A DNA stretch of 64,000 nt from Candidatus Zixiibacteriota bacterium (GTDB lineage: Bacteria; Zixibacteria; MSB-5A5; GN15; FEB-12), in the NCBI GenBank assembly GCA_022571845.1, contig JACZXB010000001.1:62001-126000 (forward strand), in the 5' to 3' direction. The first letter of the stretch is position 1. Each line of letters opens with the position of its first letter. The notes beneath the pieces were generated by a model. The model did no database searches. It was not told the origin of the DNA and worked only from the letters and a program-made list of their open reading frames with translations. The position numbers and the translations under genes were made by a program. Below are positions 9,111 to 17,562 of the stretch, one piece after another.

Positions 9111-10052
9111 GTGTTTTCCGATTTACAAAGACCATCTTCTGAACTGTTCAGTAAATCCTATGACCCTGATGACAGAAAGATGGGGGATGTGGTCAGCCAC
9201 GAACCGTCTGACTATGATGACGCTGAAATTATTATTATCGGTTGTCCGCAGGATGAAGGGGTCAGGCGTAACAAGGGCAGAGTTGGCGCTGCGGCTGCTC
9301 CTGATGCAATTAGACAGGTCTTATATCACTGCTCATCTCCACCTGAGTTACCAACAGGTGCGATCGTTGATCTCGGAAATATAAAAATAGCAGACACGCT
9401 GGAAGAAACTCATGACATTCATGCAAAAGTTGTGGCTAAGATACTTGGAGATAATAAGCGCTTGATTGTACTCGGAGGGGGCAATGATATATCATATCCC
9501 GATTGCCTGGGGCTTTTTAAAGTTCATAAAAACATTCTGGCTTTAAACATAGACAGCCACTTTGATGTCAGGGAAAACAAAGTTCGTAATAGCGGTACCC
9601 CATACCGGCAGCTGCTTGAAGAAAATATTATCCGGTCGGATAGCTTTTTTGAACTGGCTATTCAGCCATTCGCCAACTCAGAAATATATTGGAAGTATCT
9701 CAAGTCAAAAAACGTGTCAATTCATACTTTAGAACAATTTCAGAAACAAGGAATCGAAAAGACTCTGCATTCAATTCTTGATAAAAACAAATCCGAAGCA
9801 ATATTCTGGGGATTTGATATCGACTCGGTGCGCTCAGCCGATGCTCCCGGAGTTAGCGCATCATATCCCACCGGACTGACTGCTGAAGAAATCCTGTCTA
9901 TCGCTGCCATTGCCGGTCAGGACTCACGAAGTAAAATTTTGGAAATATCCGAAGTTAACCCTAAATATGATATTGATAATAAGACAGCCAAACTGGCGGC
10001 GCAAATTACTATCTGCTACCTAAATTCACTGGCGCACCAAATAAGAGGATAA
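9111..10052 (+). CDS. Arginase/agmatinase/formimidoylglutamase-family hydrolase
   Basis: Ureohydrolase-fold enzyme, 313 residues from a GTG start at 9111 that lies 12 bases after sodC. The family's metal motifs are NIDSHFDVR (DxHxD, about residues 146-154) and FWGFDIDSVRSADAPGVSA (DxD, about 233-251), with EISEVNP near the C-terminus. The first motif, usually GGxHS/E with a metal-binding His, reads GGGND here, with Asn at residue 125. Loss of this ligand is seen in part of the formimidoylglutamase-like branch, so activity and substrate are uncertain. No other histidine-degradation or arginine gene is nearby. The assignment to the superfamily is firm; the substrate is not. Confidence 0.85.
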   Translation: MFSDLQRPSSELFSKSYDPDDRKMGDVVSHEPSDYDDAEIIIIGCPQDEGVRRNKGRVGAAAAPDAIRQVLYHCSSPPELPTGAIVDLGNIKIADTLEETHDIHAKVVAKILGDNKRLIVLGGGNDISYPDCLGLFKVHKNILALNIDSHFDVRENKVRNSGTPYRQLLEENIIRSDSFFELAIQPFANSEIYWKYLKSKNVSIHTLEQFQKQGIEKTLHSILDKNKSEAIFWGFDIDSVRSADAPGVSASYPTGLTAEEILSIAAIAGQDSRSKILEISEVNPKYDIDNKTAKLAAQITICYLNSLAHQIRG

Positions 10053-10058
10053 GATAAT

Positions 10059-10286
10059 TTGTTCAAGAAAATTGTTATATCATTTCTATTAATAGTAATT
10101 GCCGGACTCACGGCAGCTTAGAATGTAGAAGAGGGCAGCAGCGCGGCTACGGGTATTGAGACCGAACTTGGCTCGGCCAATTTCCGCCTTACTGCAAGGG
10201 AATACCATGCTCTTTTTTATAATTCTCTTTATAGCAACAACTTAAGTTTTTCTCTTGACATGATTTGCGAAATAATTATCTTATAA
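10059..10286 (+). pseudogene. Short secreted-protein gene interrupted by an in-frame TAG
   Basis: A TTG start at 10059 with an AAGAGGA ribosome site at 10042-10048 opens a perfect signal peptide (MFKKIVISFLLIVIAGLTAA). It is followed at once by TAG at 10119-10121. The same frame then continues without another stop for 54 codons to TAA at 10284-10286, with ordinary-looking composition (GSSAATGIETELGSANF ...). TAG ends other genes in this window, for example the protease at 13441, so it is a real stop here. I read this as the remnant of a small exported protein, broken at the signal-peptidase site and probably truncated at its 3' end. A one-base sequencing error (TAG for GAG) is the alternative. 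Confidence 0.5.
10255..10282 (+). promoter_or_regulatory. Candidate sigma-70 promoter of the S8 protease
   Basis: TTGACA at 10255-10260, 16 bases, then TATCTT at 10277-10282. A second TTGACA lies at 10298-10303 without a well-spaced -10 box. The TATCTT form of the -10 box also appears in front of the aminotransferase gene (23479-23484). It would leave an untranslated leader of about 165 bases, A+T-rich, in which I see no strong fold. Confidence 0.35.
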
Positions 10287-10455
10287 TTAGAAAATAGTTG
10301 ACAACTTTAGTGGCTTATAAATTGTATTTCTAATAGTTAGATTTCAATAGGGTAAATTGAGTTCATTTAACCTTTGGGGTTTTTGTCGATAGGAATATTA
10401 TCAGAATCTTATGTAATAAATATTATTATTCTTAGAAAATGAATTGGAGATAATC

Positions 10456-13443
10456 ATGAAAAAGAGTTCATTGTTAATTTTCACAGCTTTAATGCTATTA
10501 TCGAGCAGCCTGCTGGCAGCTGATGCTGTAATCAAAGTTGACCGAAATCTGGATGTGCCATCATTCTTGGGGTATGTTGACGATGAATTCATAATCGTTG
10601 TCAAAGCAGGAGTTGTGAGCAATTTTGATTCCAAACTCCTCTCATCAAATATGGTGTTTGAAGGCGTACCTGAGTTTGAGTTGCTCTCCGGAAGATTTGC
10701 CGTTATTCAGGAGCGCCAGCAGTTTCAGGGAAGAAAAGTTTCCCCTGCAGCTTCAGCAATAGAAAATGTCATGGCAAGACATTTTAAGATAAAGATTACT
10801 TTCGGTACTGTCGACGATGCGATGAAGGCATACTCTGAACTTGATGCCGTAGAGAGTGTTCAGGCTATCGGTATTCATACGATTTTTGCGACTCCGAATG
10901 ATACCTATTATGACAACCCGCCGGCATCGTTCCCTTATGACCAATGGCATTACTGGGATACACACAGTATTGATGCCGATTTAGCCTGGGATACGCAAAC
11001 CGGTGATGCTACTGTAGTTGTCGGTATACTCGATACAGGCACCCGTTATTTTCATACTGACCTCGGAGGCAATAACGCCCCCTGGGGACCAGATAATCCG
11101 CAGACTAACGGAAACATCTGGATAAACGGAGGAGAAACTGCTGGTGACGGCATTGATAATGACGGCAACGGTTATATTGATGATATAGTAGGTTACGACT
11201 TTGTATCATCGACAAATGCTATCGCTTGCAATTGTCTGGATCAGGACTGTGGCACGGCAGATAACGACCCAGACGACGGCGACGGACACGGAACCCACGT
11301 AGGTGGCACTATTGGCGCCATTACTAATAACGGACGGGCAGTAGCCGGTATAGCCGGTGGTTTTAGTGATGGAACTACCTCCGGTGTCGGCAACGGCTCC
11401 AAACTGATGGCCCTCAGAATCGGCTGGCATGCCCGCTGTATGGGTTTCATCACAGGTGTAGTTCGTATGGATTATGCTGCAGAAGCCATGAATTATGTGG
11501 CTGACCAGGTTGATGCCGGTGTTAATGTTGCCGCTATAAACTGCTCCTGGGGTTCATCAAATTCGGGAGGTCTCGGCGCTGCAGTCGATAACCTATTGGC
11601 CCACGATGTGGTAATCGTTGTTGCCGCCGGTAACAGCAACTCCACAAATACCAGCTATCTGAGCAGCAGAGGCGATTGTCTCGATGTGGCAGCTACTGAC
11701 CGCAACGGCAACGGCGCCAGTTTTACCAATCATGGCCCCTGGGTCGATGTGGCTGCACCGGGTGTAAATATTATAAGCACCTATGCTAACCCTGATGACG
11801 CGGATTTGACTCATAACTACGTCGCTCTTTTGAGTGGCACGTCAATGTCTGCTCCGCATGTGGTCGGAATTTTGGCCTTACTTGAGTCCTGTAACCCGGC
11901 GCTGACTGGCCCTCAGAAGTTCAACCTAATTGTAAATAATACAGACCCGTACACTGACTCACGCGACCTCGGCTCAGGCATAGCCAATGCTAATAAAGCT
12001 TTAATAGCCGCAAGTTGCGCTACCTGTGCTGAAACCACTCCGGTCGCTAATTTTAGCGGTACACCTACAAGCGGTGATACACCTCTCACAGTCAGTTTCA
12101 CTGATGCTTCTTCCAATAATCCGGCTACCTGGTCATGGGATTTTGGAGATGGCGGCAACTCAAGTGCGCAGAACCCCTCTCACGAATACACGTCTGTCGG
12201 TACTTTTACGGTGACACTTACTGCCAGCAATTGTGCCGGTTCAGGTGTTGAAACGAAAGTTGACTATATCACAGTAAATGAGCCGCCCTGTTTGGCGACT
12301 ACTCCTGTTGCAAATTTCAGTGGTTCTCCGACTAGTGGCGAGGCATCTCTTACTGTAGGCTTTAGTGACCTTTCAACAAACAACCCAGTTACCTGGTCAT
12401 GGGATTTTGGAGATGGCGGCAACTCAAGTGCGCAGAACCCCTCTCACGAATACACGTCTGTCGGTACTTTTACAGTGACACTTACTGCCGGTAATTGCGC
12501 CGGTTCAGGTGTTGAAACGAAAGTTGACTATATCACAGTAAATGAGCCGCCCTGTTCGGCGACTACTCCTGTTGCAAATTTCAGTGGTTCTCCGACAAGT
12601 GGTGATGTACCTCTCACAGTAGGCTTCAGTGACCTTTCAACAAACAGCCCGGATACCTGGTCATGGGATTTTGGTGATGGTACAAATTCAAGTGCGCAAA
12701 ACCCGTCTCACGAATATACAACTGCCGGTACTTATACGGTCAGTCTGACGGCCAGCAACTGCGCCGGATCGGGTGTTGAAACGAAAGTTGACTATATAAC
12801 TGTAAATACGCCTCCAGCCGCGACCGAGATGCTAGTCTTTGACATAGTTGTCTCACGGATTAAAATGAGCAAGGGCTTTAAGACGGGAACAGCTGATATC
12901 ACAATCTTTGATGCCAACAGCCAGCCTGTGGAAAATGCAACCGTTACCGGTAACTTCAGCGGCAAGACATCAGAGACAGGACTGACCGCCCTAACAAATG
13001 CCAGTGGCGTGGCGACATTTTTATCAGCCAGTGTCAAGGGTGGCGGAGAGTGGTGCTTTGAAGTTACAAATGTTACTCATGCTACTCTAACTTATAATTC
13101 GTTTCTCAATAACGTCACTCAGTCCTGTGAGGGCGGTGATGTTTTTTCAGTCGGAGAGCCGATAATATCGGAGCTTCCAAATGATTATGTGCTTTTGCAG
13201 AACCATCCTAATCCATTTAATCCGAGCACAAACATTTCGTTTACGCTGCCGCAGTCAATGTATATAACGCTCGAAGTGTTTAATGTAGCCGGCCAGCGTA
13301 TTGCTACGGTTGCGGAAGGCAGTTTTAGTTCAGGCGAACACACGGTCACCTGGAACGCTGAACGTTATTCATCCGGTGTTTATTTTTATCGTTTGACAAG
13401 ACCAGATTTGGTTCAGACGAAAAAGATGTTGCTTTTGAAATAG
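10456..13443 (+). CDS. Secreted subtilisin-like (S8) protease with three PKD domains and a T9SS-like C-terminal tail
   Basis: Extracellular serine protease, 995 residues. The ATG at 10456 follows TTGGAG and starts a signal peptide (residues 1 to about 20). A propeptide of about 130 residues precedes the S8 domain, whose triad is Asp193 (GILDTGT), His278 (DGHGTHVGG) and Ser463 (SGTSMSAPHVVG). Between Asp and His is a Ca-binding-like insert (DNDGNGYIDD). Three PKD repeats of 88 residues follow (about 528-791), then an Ig-like region (ADITIFDANSQPVENATVTG). The last 80 residues form the secretion tail (LLQNHPNPFNPSTNISFTLP ... SSGVYFYRL), which in FCB-group bacteria marks export and surface attachment. 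It probably degrades environmental protein. It stands alone, with its own promoter and terminator. Confidence 0.95.
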   Translation: MKKSSLLIFTALMLLSSSLLAADAVIKVDRNLDVPSFLGYVDDEFIIVVKAGVVSNFDSKLLSSNMVFEGVPEFELLSGRFAVIQERQQFQGRKVSPAASAIENVMARHFKIKITFGTVDDAMKAYSELDAVESVQAIGIHTIFATPNDTYYDNPPASFPYDQWHYWDTHSIDADLAWDTQTGDATVVVGILDTGTRYFHTDLGGNNAPWGPDNPQTNGNIWINGGETAGDGIDNDGNGYIDDIVGYDFVSSTNAIACNCLDQDCGTADNDPDDGDGHGTHVGGTIGAITNNGRAVAGIAGGFSDGTTSGVGNGSKLMALRIGWHARCMGFITGVVRMDYAAEAMNYVADQVDAGVNVAAINCSWGSSNSGGLGAAVDNLLAHDVVIVVAAGNSNSTNTSYLSSRGDCLDVAATDRNGNGASFTNHGPWVDVAAPGVNIISTYANPDDADLTHNYVALLSGTSMSAPHVVGILALLESCNPALTGPQKFNLIVNNTDPYTDSRDLGSGIANANKALIAASCATCAETTPVANFSGTPTSGDTPLTVSFTDASSNNPATWSWDFGDGGNSSAQNPSHEYTSVGTFTVTLTASNCAGSGVETKVDYITVNEPPCLATTPVANFSGSPTSGEASLTVGFSDLSTNNPVTWSWDFGDGGNSSAQNPSHEYTSVGTFTVTLTAGNCAGSGVETKVDYITVNEPPCSATTPVANFSGSPTSGDVPLTVGFSDLSTNSPDTWSWDFGDGTNSSAQNPSHEYTTAGTYTVSLTASNCAGSGVETKVDYITVNTPPAATEMLVFDIVVSRIKMSKGFKTGTADITIFDANSQPVENATVTGNFSGKTSETGLTALTNASGVATFLSASVKGGGEWCFEVTNVTHATLTYNSFLNNVTQSCEGGDVFSVGEPIISELPNDYVLLQNHPNPFNPSTNISFTLPQSMYITLEVFNVAGQRIATVAEGSFSSGEHTVTWNAERYSSGVYFYRLTRPDLVQTKKMLLLK
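12037..12828 (+). repeat. Three tandem 264-bp repeats encoding PKD domains
   Basis: Units start at 12037, 12301 and 12565, each 264 bases (88 codons). Units 1 and 2 share an exact 83-base run (12127-12209 against 12391-12473) and another of more than 50 bases (from 12238 and 12502). Unit 3 differs more, mostly at third codon positions. This points to a recent duplication or gene conversion between units 1 and 2. Confidence 0.92.
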
Positions 13444-13489
13444 AGGCATAGTTAAGGTTCGATTTTAAGCAAGTTGTTATAATATTCAA

Positions 13490-13526
13490 AAAGCCGCTCG
13501 ACTTTATAAAGTCAGGCGGCTTTTTT
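13490..13526 (+). terminator. Rho-independent terminator after the S8 protease
   Basis: Hairpin with arms AGCCGCTCGACTT and AAGTCAGGCGGCT around a TATA loop, one mismatch, followed by six T. The A-run on the other side makes it usable by the convergent DUF2182 gene as well, so it is probably bidirectional. Confidence 0.9.
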
Positions 13527-13551
13527 ATTCATGAAGTCGGCTAATTAATTC

Positions 13552-14358
13552 TTAAGATTTTATCCAGACTACAAACATAGCAATCCCGGCCAGAGTCATA
13601 GCCCCGCCGGCGATTCGCCCGCCCAGATTGCCGAACGGAATTACTTTCTCAAGGAGAACGAACAAAGTAATACCGGCTATCCAGTAAAGACTCATTACGC
13701 CCCCAAAGAACAGCAGCCCCATCAAAATCCAGCAGCAGCCGATACAATAGGCGCCGTGCTCTAAGCCCATTCTAAAAGCGCCCAATGAACCCGGCCTCCA
13801 GCTTTGTGATATAAAGCGGGCAGGTTCCCGGCAATGTTTCAGGCAGGCATCTTTCATCGGAGTCAATTGGTAAACTCCGGCTGCGATAAGTAGCGCAGCC
13901 CCAAACCCGGGACTGTTTGATACCATCATAGGGGAGAGTAGAGCCGCTTCGTCCAGGCCCCATTGTGCCAGAGTAGCACCTAAACTGAAAAGCGACCACA
14001 TCACTACATAGCCGAAGACAAAAGTGGAAGTGGGCACAAGAGTTATGCCCTGCTGAGCAGCTTTGCGGGAGATTGCTGCATATATAAGCGCCATTGGGAC
14101 TGCGGTTGGTACCATCATCCCAATCATCATGATAACCCACATAAGCAGCATGGCTATGAAATAGGACGAGTTCCACTCTCTCATCATCATCATGCCACCG
14201 GAATCGCCCGACATCATACTGCCCATATCCATTCCCATAGCCATATCAACGAGATACAGCCATGCCAGAATAGTCACAACTCCGAGAAGTGACAGAATGG
14301 CAACCTTGTCTCGCCAGGGAAGTGAACGGATTAGTACTGCATTTTCAGAATCAGGCAT
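13552..14358 (-). CDS. DUF2182-family integral membrane metal-binding protein
   Basis: Predicted inner-membrane protein, 268 residues, about six to seven transmembrane segments. The family hallmark is the Met-rich first part (MGMDMGSMMSGDSGGMMMM, then MLLMWVIMMIGMMVPTA) and the later Cys/His set: YQLTPMKDACLKHCREP and GLEHGAYCIGCCWILM. Met, Cys and His clusters suggest handling of copper or another soft metal, but the family has no proven role. It lies 10 bases after the DUF1326 gene, and these two families commonly occur side by side, so they probably act together. Function is inferred only from context and composition. Confidence 0.85.
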   Translation of the reverse strand: MPDSENAVLIRSLPWRDKVAILSLLGVVTILAWLYLVDMAMGMDMGSMMSGDSGGMMMMREWNSSYFIAMLLMWVIMMIGMMVPTAVPMALIYAAISRKAAQQGITLVPTSTFVFGYVVMWSLFSLGATLAQWGLDEAALLSPMMVSNSPGFGAALLIAAGVYQLTPMKDACLKHCREPARFISQSWRPGSLGAFRMGLEHGAYCIGCCWILMGLLFFGGVMSLYWIAGITLFVLLEKVIPFGNLGGRIAGGAMTLAGIAMFVVWIKS

Positions 14359-14368
14359 AGTTTTAAAG

Positions 14369-15004
14369 CTAACGGATTACACCGTCCTGATTCATATGCA
14401 GAATGTTGAATTGTCCGTAGCTGCCATCCAAATCAAGTTCCAGACCCTTGACAGTACATTTGGTTTTGCCTGAACCCATTTCAGCGATAGTATATTCAAA
14501 ACCATTGGGTAGATTTATTCGTGCTCTGGATGGTTCACCGGTGAACGGGCTAATTATCGGTGCGCCTGTTGATTCTACAATTCCGGGTATATTGAGTTTA
14601 CCCTGACGTGCATCAACATCAATGGAGACTTCGATAGGGGCAAATATCGGGTCACGGACTTCGGACATGGTACTATTGTACACAAAAAAGTGCGTTGCTC
14701 CCGGGGCAGTCGATTCACCATATAAAATTTTGGCCAGTGCGCTGCGCTGTTCTTCGCTGGCGCTTTCATCAATTATGGATTGCTCCTTGCCATTACCGGC
14801 GGCGATTTCTCCGGGCCATTTTACCAGCAATGCCCATTTAAGGCCATCCAGCTTGGTGTCATTGAAATAGCCCTCTTCAATAATACCGCACAATACTGCC
14901 TCGCAGCTTCCATGTGTCGTTGGTGAACTAAACTGGCAGGGACAACCGTAATTGCAGTTGCAGTTGCCGTATTCAAAGCCTTTAATCATCCATTTGTCTG
15001 ACAT
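14369..15004 (-). CDS. DUF1326-family protein, partner of DUF2182
   Basis: Soluble cytosolic protein of 211 residues; no signal peptide. The N-terminus carries a dense cysteine motif (YGNCNCNYGCPCQF, about residues 12-25) and a further Cys pair in GSCEAVLCG, as in the DUF1326 family. These cysteines could bind a metal ion. The rest is predicted beta-rich (FFVYNSTMSEVRDPIFAPIE, SRARINLPNGFEY). The start at 15004 has an excellent ribosome site (GGAGGTAATTACA). It is the first gene of a two-gene operon with the DUF2182 membrane protein. The biochemical role is unknown; metal handling is my inference. Confidence 0.85.
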   Translation of the reverse strand: MSDKWMIKGFEYGNCNCNYGCPCQFSSPTTHGSCEAVLCGIIEEGYFNDTKLDGLKWALLVKWPGEIAAGNGKEQSIIDESASEEQRSALAKILYGESTAPGATHFFVYNSTMSEVRDPIFAPIEVSIDVDARQGKLNIPGIVESTGAPIISPFTGEPSRARINLPNGFEYTIAEMGSGKTKCTVKGLELDLDGSYGQFNILHMNQDGVIR

Positions 15005-15074
15005 TGTAATTACCTCCGTTACGCATTTAAAATTTCATTAAGTTCTCCGTCTGCTTTATTCTTTAATACACTAA

Positions 15075-15102
15075 AGTAAATGTTCAATTTCGGCTCTGTC
15101 AA
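15075..15102 (-). promoter_or_regulatory. Candidate promoter of the DUF1326-DUF2182 operon
   Basis: Read on the minus strand: TTGACA (15102-15097), 16 bases, TTTACT (15080-15075), about 70 bases before the DUF1326 start. The -35 box is perfect and the -10 box matches four of six consensus positions. Confidence 0.45.
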
Positions 15103-15210
15103 CCAATTTTGATATTCTGAGTCTAATCCTCTTTGGGGTACTGGTAAGAGTATTGCTTTTTTAGTTCCGGCATACGGGCATGGCTCATTAGTGGTTGGCC
15201 CGCCTATGTC

Positions 15211-15843
15211 TCATATCTCAATGAAATATGCGACAATGCCTAAAACAATAAGGACTATGCCTGTTATCATTTTTTCATGATGGTCAAGAAAATGGGAGCG
15301 TATTTTTTTTGCACCTCTGAGTCCCAAGTCAACAAGCAAGACCATCCCCAAAACGGTTACAACAAGGTAGATCACTGAAACAATCCATATCCCTGTCCAG
15401 CCCAGGATACCAGCATTGAAGTAGTATACTTCTATTTCGATACAGGGTGAGAAAAACATAGCAACACAGAGTGAAACCACTATTGAAAGCTTTGAGATAT
15501 TCGAAGAATTATTACGCTGCTTGATATGACCGTGGTGATGATGATGACCGCCGGAGAAATCAGCTATCAAGTAAACAATTCCCAAAACGATCAGAATCGT
15601 AGGTGCAACAACGGAAATTATCGAAAAATAACGTGTCGACAATTCATAGCCGAGAAATCCAACAAAAATGCCGATAATGATCGTACTCGCGGTGTGAGCA
15701 AATCCCGTTATTGCGGTTATGATCAATAACTCTTTCTTGCTCCAGTTTTCGCTCCTGCCCAGAGCCACCAAGGGTATCCAGTGATTGGGGATAAGGGCGT
15801 GTACGACGCTAAGCAGAAGGCTCCCAATAATAACCTGAATCAT
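15211..15843 (-). CDS. NicO/UreH-like heavy-metal transporter candidate with His-rich loop
   Basis: Membrane protein of 210 residues with about six transmembrane segments. The first segment carries HALIPNHW, which resembles the HAxDPDH motif of NicO/RcnA nickel-cobalt transporters and UreH relatives. A cytoplasmic-type loop in the middle is rich in His (GGHHHHHGH, about residues 100-108), a common metal sensor or buffer. FFSPCIEIEVYY in a later segment adds a conserved-looking Cys and acidic residues. The start has AGGATTAACT upstream. It lies about 200 bases upstream of the DUF1326 gene on the same strand, so the three genes may form a metal-related group. Family assignment is tentative, and the metal and direction of transport are unknown. 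Confidence 0.6.
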   Translation of the reverse strand: MIQVIIGSLLLSVVHALIPNHWIPLVALGRSENWSKKELLIITAITGFAHTASTIIIGIFVGFLGYELSTRYFSIISVVAPTILIVLGIVYLIADFSGGHHHHHGHIKQRNNSSNISKLSIVVSLCVAMFFSPCIEIEVYYFNAGILGWTGIWIVSVIYLVVTVLGMVLLVDLGLRGAKKIRSHFLDHHEKMITGIVLIVLGIVAYFIEI

Positions 15844-16080
15844 AGTTAATCCTATTTTCTGACAGTCAAGCTGTGCTCACAACATTTAATTGCAGAAAGT
15901 TAGAGATTTGGGAAAGCATATGTCTGGAAAATAATGTATTCAGTTGATGGTCGCAAGCGACTTTAATGACCAAGAGCCAACAGGCCAGTAACACACCTTA
16001 TAATTGGGATTCACTTCCGTCTTTAATTGCTAATCTCCCTTGTGCACTTTTCCCAAAACACTAATTTAGCGCTGTTTCAA

Positions 16081-16178
16081 CGTTTGCCGGAGTGGTGGAA
16101 TTGGTAGACAGCCTGGACTTAAAATGCGACCAAGAAGGTCTCGCTAATTATTGAACCCTATAATCATACTCAGGGTTC
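16081..16178 (+). pseudogene. tRNA-Leu(UAA) 5'-half copy 1 with structured flank
   Basis: Bases 16081-16110 are identical over 30 positions to 22734-22763, that is, five bases upstream plus the first 25 bases of the intact tRNA-Leu. The match continues with changes to 16125 (GGACTTAAAAT) and stops after the anticodon loop. The 3' half of the tRNA is absent. Instead the sequence holds GCGACC...GGT..CGC (16126-16145) and a 7-bp hairpin GAACCCT/AGGGTTC (16153-16159/16172-16178). Bases 15844-16080 upstream hold nothing else I recognise beyond a weak TTGTGC-16-TAATTT promoter-like pair (16040-16067). Confidence 0.85.
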
Positions 16179-16216
16179 GCACAGAACGGGACCCGGATAG
16201 ATTCAAGCCAGCTTTG

Positions 16217-17134
16217 TCATTCCGAGCGCGGACCGGGATTGATGATTAGAGTGTCCTCAATCGTGAATCCGCGAACTGAAGGAGTGTCGGACGGTATTAT
16301 TATTTTGAGAATGCGCCCCGGCACCAAAGTTATTTCTTTTGTATATGTGGATTCATATCGAATATAAAGATTCACGGCATTTCGTCTGTAATGCAGAGTA
16401 TCTATAGCATACCTGCGGATAAAGTTTAGAGTAATCGTTGTTGCACTATCGATGTCTGTTAAAGCTGGCAGGAAGCTAATTTCCGCCTCATATTTAACAT
16501 ATTGACTGGCAGCATCATCTACCGGAACACTGAACGATATGCTGATTGGTTTAATTGTATTTGCCAGACTCCTGCCGGCTCCGTGCTTGCTCCGCATCTT
16601 GCCTTCAAAATAACTTAGGCTGATCAACCTCAACTGACCAGGAGGACATATTGTCTCTCTGGCTGGCTGGGTGTCACTAATTGTTATTTGAAGAACTATC
16701 TCTCGGCCATCAGGAAGTAACCCCATGTCAAGATCAATAGCTTCGTTTAGCTTGACTGGCTGGTCGAGTGTCTTTCTGTTGCCGGACTCAATCACGCCGA
16801 GTTTAATTGTTCGCACTGTCAGAATCGTCCCAATCAGTCTCAGTTGAGAGGGCGAACCGCCAATAGTTAAGTGATAATAAAACTCCATCGCCGCAGCTGG
16901 AGCTGCAAATGGCCAAATAGAGTTACCGAATGTGCCGTGTCCTCCGGCATCAGACCAATAGAACACACCTGAAGTAACATCTCTAAATGAAATCATAGAA
17001 CCGTACCTGGCACCTGCGTCAACCAAGCTGTCATCTATTTTATTCATTGCCTGCATCTCGATATAATACGGATTGGCCTGGATAGAAGCAGATAGTGACA
17101 ATATTATAATAACTGCTTGCATCAAATGTTTCAT
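16217..17134 (-). CDS. Secreted protein of unknown function, downstream of anti-sigma factor
   Basis: No family recognised. The 305-residue protein starts with a signal peptide (MKHLMQAVIIILSLSASIQA, cleavage near residue 20). The mature part is mostly predicted beta-strand with few Cys and no catalytic motif that I can see. A Gly/aromatic-rich stretch (FYWSDAGGHGTFGNSIWPF) lies around residues 58-76, and the C-terminal part looks like repeated strands (NLYIRYESTYTKEITLVPG). It is the third gene of a minus-strand operon after an ECF sigma factor and its anti-sigma factor, 23 bases behind the latter. It may be the sigma factor's target or an envelope sensor; both ideas are inference. Confidence 0.7.
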   Translation of the reverse strand: MKHLMQAVIIILSLSASIQANPYYIEMQAMNKIDDSLVDAGARYGSMISFRDVTSGVFYWSDAGGHGTFGNSIWPFAAPAAAMEFYYHLTIGGSPSQLRLIGTILTVRTIKLGVIESGNRKTLDQPVKLNEAIDLDMGLLPDGREIVLQITISDTQPARETICPPGQLRLISLSYFEGKMRSKHGAGRSLANTIKPISISFSVPVDDAASQYVKYEAEISFLPALTDIDSATTITLNFIRRYAIDTLHYRRNAVNLYIRYESTYTKEITLVPGRILKIIIPSDTPSVRGFTIEDTLIINPGPRSE

Positions 17135-17157
17135 GAATCACTCTCCTTGCTTATAGC

Positions 17158-17562
17158 TTAATTTTCATTGGCCAATTCTACGGCACTGACCGGTTCCAGC
17201 TTAATAATATCGATCTGCTCGATAACGATGAATGGCTCAATGTTGGACTCAACTCTTTCGGATTGTGTCGGGCTAAAATCCGTCAGCCAGCTGGCTACAA
17301 GCAGCAGTATCGCTGCTGCTACTGCCGGGAAGGGTAAGGCTATTTTTCGTCGCCACCACGGTGACGGTATTCTTAGGGGGTGTGCCATTGATTGAAAGGG
17401 GAGTGAGCGAATTAATCCCCTCAAGTTTATCGCGGATTCTTGAAATGTGCGACAGTTGGCACACTGAGCGATATGTACATCAAGCTTGTTTTGCTGCTCT
17501 GTGGTCAACGGTTCATCCAGACAGACTGAAATCAGTTTCTGGAATTCTTCACAGCTATTCAT
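17158..17562 (-). CDS. Anti-sigma factor with zinc-finger (zf-HC2/ZAS) domain
   Basis: Membrane-bound regulator that holds the adjacent ECF sigma factor inactive until a signal arrives. The N-terminal domain has the anti-sigma zinc motif with CEEFQKLISVCLDE followed by DVHIAQCANCR (HxxxCxxC, about residues 29-36). A single transmembrane segment follows at about residues 78-91 (FPAVAAAILLLVASWL), with a short extracytoplasmic tail of about 40 residues. Its start overlaps the sigma factor stop by 4 bases, the usual arrangement for a coupled sigma/anti-sigma pair. The short tail means a signal would probably arrive by proteolysis or through a partner, perhaps the secreted protein encoded next. 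Confidence 0.9.
   Translation of the reverse strand: MNSCEEFQKLISVCLDEPLTTEQQNKLDVHIAQCANCRTFQESAINLRGLIRSLPFQSMAHPLRIPSPWWRRKIALPFPAVAAAILLLVASWLTDFSPTQSERVESNIEPFIVIEQIDIIKLEPVSAVELANEN

Noticed and set aside
8695-9135. 146-codon minus-strand frame over sodC
   Set aside because: Overlaps a complete SodC with all metal ligands on the plus strand; the minus product has no recognisable features.
10119-10121. TAG read as pyrrolysine
   Set aside because: TAG is used as an ordinary stop elsewhere in the window (for example 13441-13443), and the site is at a signal-peptide cleavage point, not in an enzyme active site.
12037-12828. CRISPR-like or satellite array
   Set aside because: The 264-base period is an exact multiple of three and the repeats encode PKD domains in frame.
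16081-16178. A functional tRNA-Leu or a tRNA with a group I intron in the anticodon loop
   Set aside because: The 3' half of the tRNA is not found downstream and nothing resembles the conserved core (P3/P7) of a group I intron.
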